A DNA stretch of 64,000 bases from Aphidius gifuensis (taxonomy: Eukaryota > Arthropoda > Insecta > Hymenoptera > Braconidae). Shown here piece after piece: positions 1 through 13,460 of the stretch. The notes under the pieces are model-generated. The model did no database searches. It was given only the letters and a program-made list of their open reading frames with translations, and had not been told where the DNA came from. The position numbers were made by a program, and so were the translations under genes. The stretch spans positions 15,878,963 to 15,942,962 of the forward strand of contig NC_057792.1 of the NCBI RefSeq assembly GCF_014905175.1, written 5' to 3'. The stretch's first letter is position 1, and each line of letters opens with the position of its first letter.

Positions 1-3000
1 CATGTCAATCGACAACAATATATTTATAAATAAATATTTTTTTTCTTTATAATTTATTAATATTAATTTTATTATTTATTTATTTATTTATAATATTTTT
101 AGATTTTTTTTTTTGCTTTTTTTTCCAACTATTTTTGCTTTTATATTCATATTAATATTAAAGTTGAGGATGCGTGAGGATAGTCATCATGAAAATTATG
201 TCTTTTACGCATGTAAAAAAAAAATCATTCCACCGAGACGTTTAAAGTACTTGTGTGTATGTCGGTATGTACTTTTGAGGGGCGCTCAACCGTTATGCAA
301 TTTTTCAACGGCATTGAGAGACAAAGTATTAAAACACACACACACATAGATTTAATAAAAAAATAAATTTAAAAACTATAAAATTGTAATGAAAAATACA
401 AAAATATTATATGAAAATTGATAAATTTTAAAATTGATCAATCAATTTACTTTTTTCTATATAGTAAGTTGTATTTTATTTATTTTTTTCTAACAAAATT
501 AATATTTTTTGAATAATAGTTTTGTATTTTAATTTAAATTTTTTATTTTACTTAATTATATATTTATTGCAAAATATTATGAAATTATTTTATAAATTAT
601 TTATCATATTTATTGCCACGTCAGTTTTATTTTAATACCTTGATTATAATTATCTAGATTTTTTTAAAATTCATTATTAATTTTACATTTTCTTATTTCA
701 TAATTATTATATTTTACTTTACATATATATATTTGTAACAGGGCAATCAGTCACAAAACAATGTAAAACAACATTGCTGTATTTAATTATTTTTTTTGTA
801 TTAAAACAAATCAACAAGTTATTTATTTATAATATTTAAAGTTATTATAAATTTTCTGTTGAAATGTATAATTAGTTTTTTCCTTCTTTCGACTATTTAT
901 ATATATTATTTTAAATATAGTTTATCTGCGGAGATAATCAAGTTATAGATTAGACAAAATAAATAAACACGTTTTAAAATAATTATTTATTACAATCGAA
1001 ATATGTAAAAGTGAATCTTGCAAGTTACAAATTGAATTTATTTTTGATGCAATATATTATCTAACAGGTTCAACTTTCCCACGACATAAAAATCCACATG
1101 TGTGCTCTTCCACATGTCAAACTAATACTCAAAAAAATAAAAATAAATAACATATACACAAACTGAATATAAAAACTTGCAAAAAAAAAAAATAAATACA
1201 ATTTTTTAAATTAAAAAAAGAACAATTTAAAATACAGCTACTTGAATTGTATTATTCTTTTTTATTTTTTTAAAAATTCTCCATGACTCATGAGTATTGT
1301 GTTAAATTAAAAAAAGCCATGTTTATCAAAACAATGAGCATGAATGTAACAACATTGTATAACAAAAATAATAATAATACCAACAGTCACAATGATAAAT
1401 AAAATATTTCTGATGAAAGAAGAATAAGAACAGCTAGAAATCAGTCAAGTGGAAGATTGCCAGTAGATAAAATCTGGCTTCCCCACTAGCTTCATGATAT
1501 ATATATTTTTTTAAAACTATGTTTAGTATGTGTGTAGTGGTTTGTGACACTATATTTAACAACAGAATGACCTATGAAATATGCAATCGATGAGTGCCAA
1601 GTGCCATTGTGAAGCCATCAAATTAAATCTTGATCTAATAACTAATCCAATCAAAATTATATATTTATTTAGTGCCACAATGTTTGTCAATAATACAATT
1701 TACAATTTCAATTCTTATTTTATACACTATTAATCTTAAAATAGTCGATAATAATTTACTCCAATTATAACAATACTCCAATTATAAAATCAAACAAAAA
1801 AATTATCCAACAAAGAGAAAAAAAAATTAAATTTATTTAATTTAATTATTACATAATAATTTATACAAATTATTACATTATTAATTAAAAATTATAATAA
1901 TAGAATTCACTTATTTTCATAATAAAACAATAAATATAAAAAAAAAATTATAAAATTTATTAAACAATCAAAAATTAATTTGTAAGAAAAATTTTTTAAA
2001 ATTAATTTTTTCTTAATTTAATTTTTTACAAGTAATTATATAAAATACAATTATTATTATTATTATTTTTCAATGTTTAATAATAGTAATTTTAAATCAA
2101 GTAAATTTGACCTCACACAGTTTTTTTTAATTTTTTTAAAATCATTCACTTTGTTGTTTGCAAAAATAAAAATAAAAAAATATATAAAACACATACAAGT
2201 ATGATAAATACACATACACGTTTACGTAAATTTTGTAAATGGAATCTGCTAGGTGAAAGGTGCACACAATAAAAAATTCACGTAAATAATAAAAAAAGAA
2301 AAAAAAAATACTTTTGTATGTCATAATAACATGTAAGTTTGATGATGACGCGTACAACATTGGAATTTATAAAATGGATTAATGTTGTGGCATTGATAAT
2401 GCACTCTAATTTTCACATAATAATAAAAAAAAATATATATTATTGTCAAGTAATATATACTAACATTCCAACAATTAACATATAAATTGTTTAACTTTGT
2501 TTTTTTTCTCTCCTCAAGGATCAAATCCTTGACAAATAATAAATTATAAAAATTAGTCAATTAATTTATTTGATAAATTATATAAATTTACAAACAACTT
2601 GTTGATATATAAAATATAAAAATTGATAATATATATGAAAAATGAAGTTTAAATGTTGATAGTTACATTCGCTCCTTGTTGGATTTGCAGGATAGTTTGA
2701 GTAGGCGTTTTAGATAAGAGAATGTCTCTTCTAGAAATATTAAAGTGTGTTGGTGTGGATAAGTGTGCTACTGGAGTGTGTTAGACATTTTAATAATAAT
2801 AAATATTGTATTTAATATATATCGCAATGGTAATATATTCTCTCTCTCTTACTTAAATCTCTTCTTTTAATTTTTTTTCCTATATGAAAAGTCAAATAGG
2901 ACACCTGTGTAGGCGACGAGTCATATTTTACTTTTTCGATAGTTTTACAATTTAAAAAAAAAAAAAACATCAAGTTGCAATCATTTGTGAGTTATATATT

Positions 3001-3226
3001 ATTTATTTTTTTTATTATTGTAATTTCTATTTTTGGAAGATTAACTCAGAATGTGTCACACACAAAAAAACATTTATACAAATATATATTTTTATATATT
3101 TTTTTTCTTTTCGAAATTGAAACGTCAGATAAAAAATGATTTTATTTATTTTGAATAAATTTAAATGTATTTAAATTGTCAATGATTTATTGTTTAATTT
3201 TTTTTTTTATATTTCTTTTGTTTCAG

Positions 3227-3351
3227 GTAGAATAATAAATTTTTAAATAATTTTATTGGCAATTGTGTGTGGATGCTATATTAGTGGATAGTTTGTTGGC
3301 CTCGTTTGGATTATACACCATCACGCGATAGAATTTTCTCTCAATAATCAG
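3227..3351 (+). other. Candidate non-coding exon (5' UTR type)
   Basis: A pyrimidine-rich acceptor ending TTTTGTTTCAG lies immediately before 3,227 and a CAG|GTATAA donor follows 3,351. The 125 bp between are clearly less AT-rich than the flanks. No long reading frame is present, so if it is an exon it is probably untranslated, perhaps an upstream 5' exon of the smash-like gene whose first coding exon begins with a splice acceptor far downstream. This rests only on splice-site appearance; a chance pair of sites is quite possible. Confidence 0.22.
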
Positions 3352-5107
3352 GTATAATACACATCTTGAATATTATTTAGCTTGTAATGAAGCTCAAATA
3401 AAATGCGTCTCGATTATAATAAAATATAATTGAACATTGAAAAAATAAATATACATATTTTTCCTTTTTTTTTTTTTCACTATAAATTTGATACAGTATT
3501 TATATATTTTCTCTTTTATTTTATATTTAATATTAACCCCTTGGCATTTTCGTGATTTAATACGCCCATATTTATTTTCTATGTCAATATTAATCTATAA
3601 TTTTCTATCTATAATTTCATTAAAATATAAATATTGAAAAAGATGAATATTTGCAATAGAAAATTACAACGTTTACTTCGAAAAAAAAAAATTATTTCTA
3701 ATGAATTTTCATACATTTTTTTTACTAATAAATTTTTTTTTTTTTTTTTTCGTTTATTAATAATTTTAAGCTTAAATATATATATTTTTTTTTCAAGATA
3801 ATATATTCTCACGAGTGTTGAAAAAAATATTGCATTTAGTAAATTCATCTTCTCGACTTCTAGCTAATTATATACTAACGAATGGATATCTGAGTCTCGC
3901 GATGCGTCGCATAGCGGATAGCCTCGTTTATACTCAGCCAGTATTATTTTTTTTAAATTTAATTTTATTTTAAAAGACCTCCCTCAAAATGAATAAATAA
4001 ATAAAACATTCCAACAGTAATAAAATAGATGAAAATAAAATATAATAAAAAATATAAAAATAGGAATCAATGTGTCTCCAATCTTGAATTCTAAAGAATC
4101 TCATAAAAAAGTAAATTTTATATTTCAACTTTATGTTGAATTTCTTTTATATTTTTTAATGATTTTGGGGGGTTGAATTAGATTCCAGTTAGACCGGTAA
4201 AATTTCCCATCGACCATCATCATCATCAAGCAGCGTGAACCTTTTTTTTTTTTCATTTTAAATTTTTATTTTTATATATTTTTTGGATATACAAGTGATT
4301 TTGGTGTTCATCTTGAAAAAAAAAGCAAGAAATTGTTTATAGTCTATAGTCTAAGTATGGTGAATAGCCGTGGGAATAAAACACATTGGATAACTATCGA
4401 CTAGGGTGCAGCTAAAATCCAGTTGCATCCAATTTACATTCGCAGACGCCCCTTACGTAATTCACGCCTTTTAAAATCGACCATCAATTAAATATCACTC
4501 ATTCAATATTAAATTGTAATTTAATCGATTTATTTATATGTTTATATTCCATATAAAAAATAAATAAACATATATATTGCTTAGTTTTAATATTAATTAA
4601 TTTACTATGTTGCAATAATCAGGAAGTTCAAAATGCGATTGATTTTTTTTTTTTTTTTTAAATTAAATTTATTTTTTAATTATACGATATTGTAATTTGC
4701 AAGTACCTACAGAAGATTTATATAATTGCAATGCACATTTATTTTATTCCTATTTGAAAAAATAAAAAAAAATTAAATTTTATACACTTAGATTGATCAT
4801 CAATTTTAAAAATTGCAAATTAAATTTTTTAGATAATTTTTTAACTCGAAAAATTAAGTGCAAATAATAGTAATAATAATTTATTTTGTAATTCAAGTCT
4901 TGTGCGTACTTGAGAAAGCAGTGTGTATTTTTTTTTTCTACAAATATCTTTTGTTGTTTTTATTATTTTATTTTTTGATATTATGTGCGAGTATTAAATA
5001 ACGTAACATAAAGCGACTGAATCGGAGCAGGTTGATAAGGTTAAAAAAAATAGTAATTAATAATAAAAATAATATAATAATAAATTTAACTTGAGAAAAA
5101 ATTAAAG

Positions 5108-5443
5108 ATGACACAAGTGCAGCAAGAGGCTATACTCATTGCAAACGTTGTTGTTGTCGTCGTCGTCGTCATCTTGCTCGTCTCGCTTTTGATTCTTCAT
5201 CAAATACATGCTAACTTTCACCGGCAAATACAAACTTCAGTACCACCCGAGTGCCTACCAGTCATTGCCCTATATCGCTTCCAACATTTCCGTTCAATAA
5301 ACTCCTTTCAAAACAATTTTTTTTCTATTTTTTTTTTCATTTCATTTATATTATCAAAATGTCTTTTAATTTTTCTGCATCTATTTCACTTAATTTATAT
5401 TTATACAATAATTTGTGTCTTTTTGAAAAATATTAACAGTTAA
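5108..5443 (+). CDS. Possible small membrane-protein ORF, unrecognised
   Basis: An ATG-initiated 111-codon frame begins MTQVQQEAIL, runs into a Val/Ile/Leu-rich stretch encoded by a GTT/GTC trinucleotide tract (about residues 12-33, which could be one transmembrane helix), then a more ordinary segment with Pro and His up to about residue 65, and ends in a Phe/Ile/Leu-rich tail. The first 200 bp are markedly less AT-rich than the surroundings. The hydrophobic run may simply be a translated microsatellite, and the tail looks like translated AT-rich DNA. I recognise no family. It may be a leader ORF, part of a non-coding exon, or chance. Confidence 0.15.
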   Translation: MTQVQQEAILIANVVVVVVVVILLVSLLILHQIHANFHRQIQTSVPPECLPVIALYRFQHFRSINSFQNNFFSIFFFISFILSKCLLIFLHLFHLIYIYTIICVFLKNINS

Positions 5444-5603
5444 TATATGTTATTTTCTTATGACTCAAATGTTTGAAAAATATATATGAAAAGAAAAAAA
5501 AAAAACTACTCAAATAGAATAAGGATGAGAAAAAAAATTAGTCTCAAAACGTCAACGAGACGGGCTGATTGTTGTTCACCGTAATAATTCTAACGGTTTT
5601 AAA

Positions 5604-5714
5604 ATGACTTCTAAAGTAACAAAACTTTGCAATATTACCTTCCAAGAAAGTTACTTTGTGGAAATAAAAGTTGAATCGTACCGTTCAACGGAAAGAAAAC
5701 TAGATGTTGTCTGA
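5604..5714 (+). CDS. Possible 36-residue small ORF, unrecognised
   Basis: A complete ATG-to-TGA frame of 36 codons beginning MTSKVTKLCN and ending KLDVV. Unlike nearby chance frames it is balanced in composition, with charged residues, Ser/Thr and one Cys, and is not dominated by Phe, Ile, Asn and Lys. It sits in a less AT-rich island (about 5,560-5,760). There is no signal peptide and no membrane segment, and I recognise no family. It could be a real micropeptide, a fragment of an old exon, or chance. Confidence 0.15.
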   Translation: MTSKVTKLCNITFQESYFVEIKVESYRSTERKLDVV

Positions 5715-8100
5715 ACTTTTAGTATATGTACTCTCTTGTGAAAAGATGTATCTGTAAATGTTTTATTTTGTATGTCTAGTCGTTGAGAACGGTTACAATA
5801 ATAAACTCAAATAATTACATAAATATATAGTTAACTATAATAAATAATTATTCACTAGTTTAATTTTATTTTTGTCCGGTCTAAATAATTAAATAAACAC
5901 CGATTAATTATACTATATTAGAAATCGAATTTGATGATAGAAAAAAAAAAAAAGTTTCAATTTTTCTAAATTTACTAAAGCTACATGCAATGAATAATTA
6001 ATTTTTTTTTTTTTCGTTTAAATTACATGGCTTTTCTTTACGACAAAAAAATATTATTCCGATTTTTGTCGAAATTTTTCTATAGAAAAAAAAAACCAAT
6101 CGAAATAGCTAAAAATTTTTTCGAAAAAATATGAAATAAATTTGTTAATTGATTAAAACAATTAAATTTTCAAATACTCATAAACTCACACGATAATTAG
6201 AATCAATGTGAAAATATAATTTAAAAAAAAAAATCAAGTTGAATAAAAAAAAAATACTGCCGTTGGGTATAAAAGACACGTTGCATCGCGTCACATAGTG
6301 TTTGTATTTGTACATAATATTATCATCATTGGCGTCTCGTTTAGATATCGTTATATGGTATTCGTTAGCACAAACATTGCAGACATATTGTATATACACA
6401 TACTAGACATTGTATCTTGTATATATCACTTTTGTAATATTTACCTTAGATGGAGAGACGTGTAAAACAGGACAAAAACATATTATTCTCTTCAAAAAAA
6501 AATACACATAAATTAATACAATATATATTTTGTAATAATTTTTTGTTATATTATTTATTGATTATATAAATAAATAAATAATATGTTTGTTCAAGTTATC
6601 AAAGCTAATTAATTATAACAAATCAATTAGATTTTTATTTCATAATTAATATATTTTTATCTTTTTTAAAAAAAGGTAAATAAAATTTAAATTTTTAATT
6701 TATTTTATGGTCATTTAAATCGAAATTATTGTGACTAATTAATCAACATTTAAGGCCATCTTAAAATACAAATTAATATATTTATTTTGCAATATATTGT
6801 TTGGCAATAAACACACCGTAAAATATATGTGATTTAAAAAATTAAACTCTGAAATTTTCCAAGGTTGATATAACAAAAAATAAAATAATATTCAGCATTG
6901 GAATTTTTATTTTTTTTTGTTCTTTTTTCAATTTGATATACATGCAAATGTGTTAAAAATTCATTTGCTAATTCTATAATCCTCTTGTGTTTATACAACA
7001 CGATAAAATTATGTCTCAAATTTCATCCTGTCAAATGTATTTTTTTTTTTTTTTAAATATAAAGAAACAAAGTTGCAAGCTAAGGAATTTAATTTAATTT
7101 AAAAAATTTATTAAAATGCAGGTACATAATTATTAATATTTAATAATCATGTTTTATATAAATATATTTTTAAAAAAAATAAAAATTTTCTCATGATATC
7201 ACCTGTTAGCTATTTTCAATGCAATAATTCCGACAATGTCGTTCATTTTATCGTTAGATAAATTTTTCTTGTAGCTGGACAATTTATTTTCCCACGATAT
7301 CGATCCTCCTCTCTCAAACCATTCAATATATTTTGCAATTTCTCATAAAACCAATAAACACAATTTTCCTCTCTTTTACTCCATTATTTATATTTTTTTT
7401 TTTCGTAATCGTGATTGAATGCAGAGTGTTGGACTTTTATTTTTGTTGTAATGATATTTATGAAATTCATTGTGTCCTTCAACAGGTTCATCAGTTGGCG
7501 CCTGTCGGGTATTTAATAATTGCCACTTTTTTACTTTTAAATTTACTTTTACATTTTTATTATTATCATAAATTATTTCCATCAATTGTCAGTGTTTTTT
7601 CTGCAATCTGCATCGAAGAATTTATATTTTTCTTATTTTTTTTTGATTATTGGGAATAAAAAATTTAGCATGGTATTGATAGTGAGTGTATATTTATTGT
7701 TGATGAAGTGTATATGAATGCACTTTTACCTACCACATCGCGTGTCTTTATCCACGTCAGTCACGAATCACGATGACACGTCGAGGTCGAATTTACCCTT
7801 GTTAACAAATTTCTTTTTTTAAATATAATTTAAATACAATTAATTATTAAAATGATAATAAAGATTTAATTCATTGATTTCAATTGATAAACAAAAAAAA
7901 AAAAATTCTACTTGTCGATATATTAATGATTAATTGTTGAGTTGCAACTACAAGAATGATTCGCATGATCAAATGCAATTCGTACATCTTTATCTGATAG
8001 CAAGTACTTTGTTTTTTTTTTAAATATTTAATTGAAAGTTATTCGTACTTCGTGTAGAAGAATTTGAATTTTTTTTTCTTTCTTTAATGATTGAAGGGAT

Positions 8101-8960
8101 GATAAAAAGACGCACCAAGACTAGCCTTTACAGAGAGATCTCTTGGAGGTCATGATATGCGTGAAGGATAAATGGAAGATTTTTTTTTTGTTATTTTTTT
8201 TTTAAATCCCTCCTGGAGCCATATGGCTTGAAATGGTGCTTCAAGATATCCTGGCGTGATTCGTCTTTTCGTTTGCATGGTGTAGAAAGACAAGTAAAAA
8301 TTTTTTAAAATAAAAAGGCAAGACGGACCATAAGAAGACTCAGACCGACCTTCCATTCGGCCATTTGAAGGCCGCCATAAAAATGGGAAGAAATAATAAA
8401 ATTACTCGAAAAAAAAGCCAAAGAAATGATGCTCCTCGTGTTGGAGTTAAATAATTAACCGTATAATTTATTTAAATTGTATATTAATGTCAATATTAAT
8501 AATAATATACAATATTTATTCAATTTAACAATTCAAAAATCAAAATTTATATTAATATACTGCAAAATCATTTTTAATTTTAATTATTAATGAAAAAAAA
8601 TGCAAATAATTAATCAAATTAATTGTGTCAAGAGTAAATATTATTTAATTAATTAATTTAAATATATTTAAATATTTTTTTTTTTGTTTAAAAACATTTT
8701 TAAAAACGAGTTAAAATGGGGACCACGTGAAAGAAGACTTTTGGAGCGACCTTCAACGATTTGAAGGCCGTTGTAAAGTTTAAATTAAAATGAAAAAAAA
8801 AAAAGGAGTAATAAATAAAAATCGAAAGATCAAAAAGGGAGAAAAGAAAAAAGTATAAAATAAAATTAAGAAAGGGAGATGAAAGAAAGGGGAACCGCAT
8901 AACGTGGTCAAGAAAAAGAGAGAGATGCTTTAATTTTACTACACGAAAATTTGAAAGGTA
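8101..8960. repeat. Two diverged copies of a stem-loop motif
   Basis: Segments 8,331-8,391 and 8,727-8,777 share a GAAGACT start, then CGACCTTC, a variable loop, TGAAGGCCG and a short AT tail. CCTTC pairs with GAAGG in both. In the second copy the pairing extends to CCTTCAA / TTGAAGG around a 4-base loop. The surrounding 8,100-8,960 stretch is less AT-rich than its flanks but shows no recognisable protein. It could be an old duplicated regulatory or RNA element. Confidence 0.35.
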
Positions 8961-10296
8961 TTCTTAAAGAATCTCCTCATCATCATCATCATCATCATCA
9001 TGAATATCTACCAAGATTGCTCTTCGTGTTCTTCACATTATTATCCTTTTTAAAAAATAAAAAAAAATATATACCTATATAATATTATTCTGAGGTTTTC
9101 CCAGGTGGAAATTAAAGTCGACTTTCGACCTTCAATCTTGCTTTGACGTCAAACTGTGTTACGCTTATCGATCTCAAATCAATGTCGATCCAGGTATATA
9201 TTTTGTATAACCAAATGCATATTTGACTTGAATTTGTATACTAATAATTTACCATTAATTTTATATCAGTATTTAAAATATTTTCCTTAGTAATATTCGA
9301 TTTTCATAAAGTCCAAGTTGAAAAAAAAATATTTTTATAATGGATTGGAGTCAAATTAACAGCTGGGTAAAATTTATAAACAATTATAAATTTTAAAAAT
9401 TAATAAACAAATATTTTGTACATTTAAAAAGTAGATTAAAAAATTTTTTCACCATAAAAAACATTCTCTAACTAAATGATCAATCAAATGCAAGTTTAAA
9501 TAATTCGAAATATTTAGGAAAAAAAATCATAATTAATTAATAATTTATTACTTGAATATATAATTAATTTTTTAATATGGAAAATTTTGATTGTTGTTAT
9601 TTATTTTATTATTTAAAATAATAATTTCAACATCCTGGTTGTAAAATTAAATCGAAAAATGTTTTAAACACATGTAGACGATAACTTTGAAAATTTTTCT
9701 TCAAGTGAAATATATATTTAAGTGTATAAATAATATTATTTGCATGTGTGGAAAATTTTAAAACAGCAGGAGATGTATATTTTTATTAGCACGATATGAA
9801 TATACATGTAGAAATAAATTTATGATTTAATATTGTGTGCGGCTTTGGTCCGGTATATGAAGTGCGTGGCCTTGGAAGGTCGAGGCCGAGACAAAGACTC
9901 TTTCATTTTACTTTCCTCTCTTATATTTCAATCGAAGGGGCAATTGTTAGATTCACGATCAAATAAGCAGTTTGTATATTATTGATTACGTGATACGATA
10001 GTTTGTCTTTCACTATATTTTTTTTAATCGCATATTGGAAATTTAATCCAACAAATTGGACCATGTATTTCAACATTTTTATTTTTATTTTTTTTTTGCT
10101 ATCTTTTTCTTGTTAGAATTGATTTATTTATTCAACTATATCTATATCATTCTCAACATCGATGAGTTTATTTAAAAAATAATTCAAACCATCATTTTTA
10201 ATAAATTAATCATAAAATTTTAATAACAAAACTAAAGTATGATTAAAAGTTTTCATTTTAAAAGACTTTTTTTCAAAGACAGCCCAAACAAAAAAA

Positions 10297-10720
10297 TATT
10301 TCTAAATGAAATTTTTATGAAATTATGCTTTTGTTATTTAAACAATACTTCAATAAAATTATCCTGAAAGTTTTAGAATTTAATTTCAATTATTTTTATT
10401 TTTTTTGCAATTTTATAATTCTCGTGAGTTGCAGATTAATAATTCATTCATTTTTTGCTGCAAGTCATATTTGTTAAAAAAAAATATTTCTAAATAAAAT
10501 TTTCATGAAATTATGCTTCTATTATTTAAACAATACTCGAGTATAATTATCCTGAAATTTTTAGAATTTAATTTTAATTATTTTTATTTTTTTTTTGAAT
10601 TTTATATAATTTGCCATGATTTTCAGACGAAATTTGGTATTTTAAAAAATATTTCTGCATGGAATTTTCATAATATTATAATTCTATTATTCAAACAACA
10701 CCTGAATAAAACTATCCTAG
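10297..10720. repeat. Three tandem diverged copies of a dispersed repeat of about 150 bp
   Basis: Copies start near 10,297, 10,480 and 10,648. Shared landmarks in order are ATTTCTAAAT, a TTTTCATGAAATTATG-like block, TATTATTTAAACAA, ATAATTATCCTGAAA, a TTTTAGAATTTAATTTCAA-like block, and a T-rich run leading to a CATGA..GCAGA-like end. The third copy is truncated. The same sequence recurs at about 62,138-62,275, so this is a dispersed family and not just a local duplication. No open frame or terminal inverted repeat was seen; a non-autonomous mobile element or satellite seed is possible. Confidence 0.6.
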
Positions 10721-12734
10721 AACAATAAATAAAAAAAAATAAAATACCAATGCATCTACACTTGCCAATGATTTCAAATTACCTCAAGTATATCTCACAC
10801 TGAAAAAAAAACCAATATAATTCAAGAGTAATTTTTTTAATTCCTTTTCCTCTGATAGGAATAGAAAATAATAATAAAAAAATAAAAAAAACACTCGTGT
10901 AGCTCACGATTTAATCAAAATAAAAAATAAATTTAAAAAAAAATACCAATGGAATTTATGGCGTCATCGATAAATCATAAAATCATACATGCAGAACGCA
11001 AAAACGCGATATACGCTTGAAAATGAATTTTTTTTATTTTTTATTAATTTTTTATATGATTTTTTAAATGTATATTTTTTCAATGCACATTTGGCCATAT
11101 TTATTTATTTTATTTTTTACCCCAAGGCTTCACAAAAGATGGAATTTTGTGATTTCCGAAGACCTCCTGGTGATCTAACTTGCAAATCAAAAAAAAATAT
11201 TGAAATTTTATTCAAAAAAAAAAATAACAAGTTTTCTATTTTAAATATATATTTTTCATTTACTATCAATAAATAAATAAAATTCCACGTATTTGTTTTT
11301 TTATATAACTATAAAAAGAACAAAAAGAGCAAAAAAAAAAAAATGTATTTTAAAATTATATGCGTTTTATTGGAAATTTATAATTTTATTTTTTATTATT
11401 ATTTTTATTTTACAATGCAATCATGTCAAGATCGTATAGCAATTGAAGATATATATTTTTTTAAGTTGCGAATATAAAAGAGCGAAAAAAAAAAAAAAAT
11501 AATGCAGATAATAAAAAATTTAAAGAAATACTTTTTATAGATACTATTGCCAATTGCAATTACGCAATTCGTAAAGTTTTTTGATTCCGCGTTGGCATCA
11601 GAGCTTGATGTTACTTGCTTTGATTAACGATTGCCGCACGTATATTATTAAATATATATATATACAAATATGCTTTGATACATTACATGTGTATGTGGAT
11701 GATTGTCGTTGTTGTAGTATGGATCATCACATTCTATCCTCGTTCCCGTTTCAATATGTATAACCCATCAGCGAATTTGCATGCTGATCCTCGCGTACAT
11801 TGCCGTTGAAAATCGTTGGCATGGCCAGATTTTATTTTTTTTTATTACTTATATATATAGCTGGTCTTTTTTTTTTTCCTGTATTTTACCGCTTTAAAAA
11901 AAACTATAAGCAAGTTTGTGTTTTTGCTACTTTTTGTTTGGTAAAAATTTTTTAAATTATTATTTTTTTTAAACGATTCTATGAGGTTTTCTCTTTAAAT
12001 TGAATTCATATTTTCGTGGCAGATTTTTTTTAATTATCTTTTGTCAAAAAAGTACTTGATATAATTAGTACTTGATGGTTTGAATTATATTTTTTAAATT
12101 AATTTCAACTGTTTTTATTTTTTTATAAAGAATTTTTGATTTTATAATTTCATTTTTTTTAATTTTATCAATTTTTAAATTACGCTAGATTTTTTTTCGG
12201 TAGTTATTATTATTAACAAAAATAAAATATTAATTATTTATAACTAATAGTATATAATTTAAATTTAGATTTAAATTTTTAATTCAATTAATTTCATTTT
12301 AAAAAATTAATAAACAATGATTCACAAAACTTTTCTAAAAGTTCCAACAACATCTGTAGATGATTATTTTTAAATAATTTTTAAAAAATGATAAAGCTAT
12401 TTCAAACTGTTCAAAAAAAAAAAAAATTAAATATCATTTTATTATAATTTTTTTTTTGATCTACAAATTTAAAAATAGAGGTGAAATTTTTTAAATCATT
12501 TTTGATGAATATTTATAATTCTATTATAAAAAGTAGAGAAACTTTTTATTTCGTTGAAATATTATTTAAAAAATAAACCATTCAAGACACACATGTTGTC
12601 CTATATAATATAATTTCATAAAAATTAGAAACACAAGTATAAGTGAAACTGAAATGTAACTTGAAAATAATTATTTTTTTTATTTTTCACAAATCATCTG
12701 TATATTGTAAGGTGATAATTAATTGTCATGGTGC

Positions 12735-13460
12735 AGTGATACTTCCGGTCCCATTTAAAATTTCCGGTTAAAAAAAAAAAATAAATAAACAAATAAATAG
12801 AAATAAAATTATTTTATATATTTTTACACAGTAGTCATGTACAAATTACAATTGCACATGATATACATTCACACATACACAACATCGTGTGAAGCACACA
12901 CGGGTCAGGGACGTTTAAAAATATATAAAAGAAAAAATAATAATAATAAACTTCCACCGTTACTTTCCGGTCCTTTCACCTGGAAAGCCCGCGAAATCAA
13001 TTTTTTTATATTTTACTATTTATATATATTATAAATCATTTCATCAGCAATCATCAAACTTAGCTAATTTCTGCCTAAATTCCACTGAAGTTTTGCGTTC
13101 ATTAGGTTCATTATTCAATCTTCCTGATCAATTTTTTGACTTGATAGCATTGATGGGATCCATGATCATTGCTAGTTGAGTAGAAGACTAGAAGTATTTA
13201 TTTTTTGATTAATATTTACAAGTCCACGTTGGATCGTGTTGCCCCATCCCGTACGTATTCACGTACATTTGACTACCAGCTATCGGATCAACCGAACCAG
13301 CATCAAGGTACCATTCGAATTAGCCGAATTAGTACTGTACCTTGTAGTCAAGGATGGTGTGATGTCTTTAAAACAGCGCACTGGTAACACTATCGATGCT
13401 ATCGATCCAACGCAGATCAGGGACACAAGAGTACAAAGAGTACTAGTGTAACGAAATGAT
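12735..13460. promoter_or_regulatory. Candidate promoter/regulatory island with CTTCCGG motifs
   Basis: Three TTCCGGT motifs cluster here: ACTTCCGG at about 12,739, ATTTCCGG at about 12,762 and CTTTCCGG at about 12,965. Another ACTTCCGG occurs near 15,683. ACTTCCGG is the classical ETS/GABP binding core. They are followed by an unusually GC-balanced block (13,226-13,460) with no recognisable protein that ends in a possible donor (CTG|GTAACA). This fits a CpG-poor insect promoter plus first exon for the smash-like gene, but nothing proves it. Confidence 0.25.

Larger units (their letters stand above)
1..8100. other. AT-rich gene-poor DNA
   Basis: No recognisable protein-coding exon on either strand. 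Open frames here are short, rich in Phe, Ile, Asn, Lys and Tyr, and look like chance frames in AT-rich DNA. The stretch holds homopolymer A/T runs and short trinucleotide tracts, for example the GTT/GTC tract near 5,146-5,175. A few less AT-rich islands stand out: 2,660-2,790, 3,227-3,351, 3,895-3,950, 4,360-4,480, 5,000-5,300 and 5,560-5,760. They could be non-coding exons or regulatory DNA; the better candidates have their own entries. Confidence 0.6.

Noticed and set aside
8150..8356. Minus-strand 68-codon ORF MEGRSESSYG..
   Set aside because: Overlaps the stem-loop repeat region; no recognisable domain and a Lys-rich artefactual tail.
13205..13451. Two overlapping plus-strand ORFs (60 and 71 codons) in a GC-balanced block
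   Set aside because: They use different frames over the same bases, and neither resembles a known protein on either strand. The block is recorded as a candidate non-coding exon or regulatory island instead.
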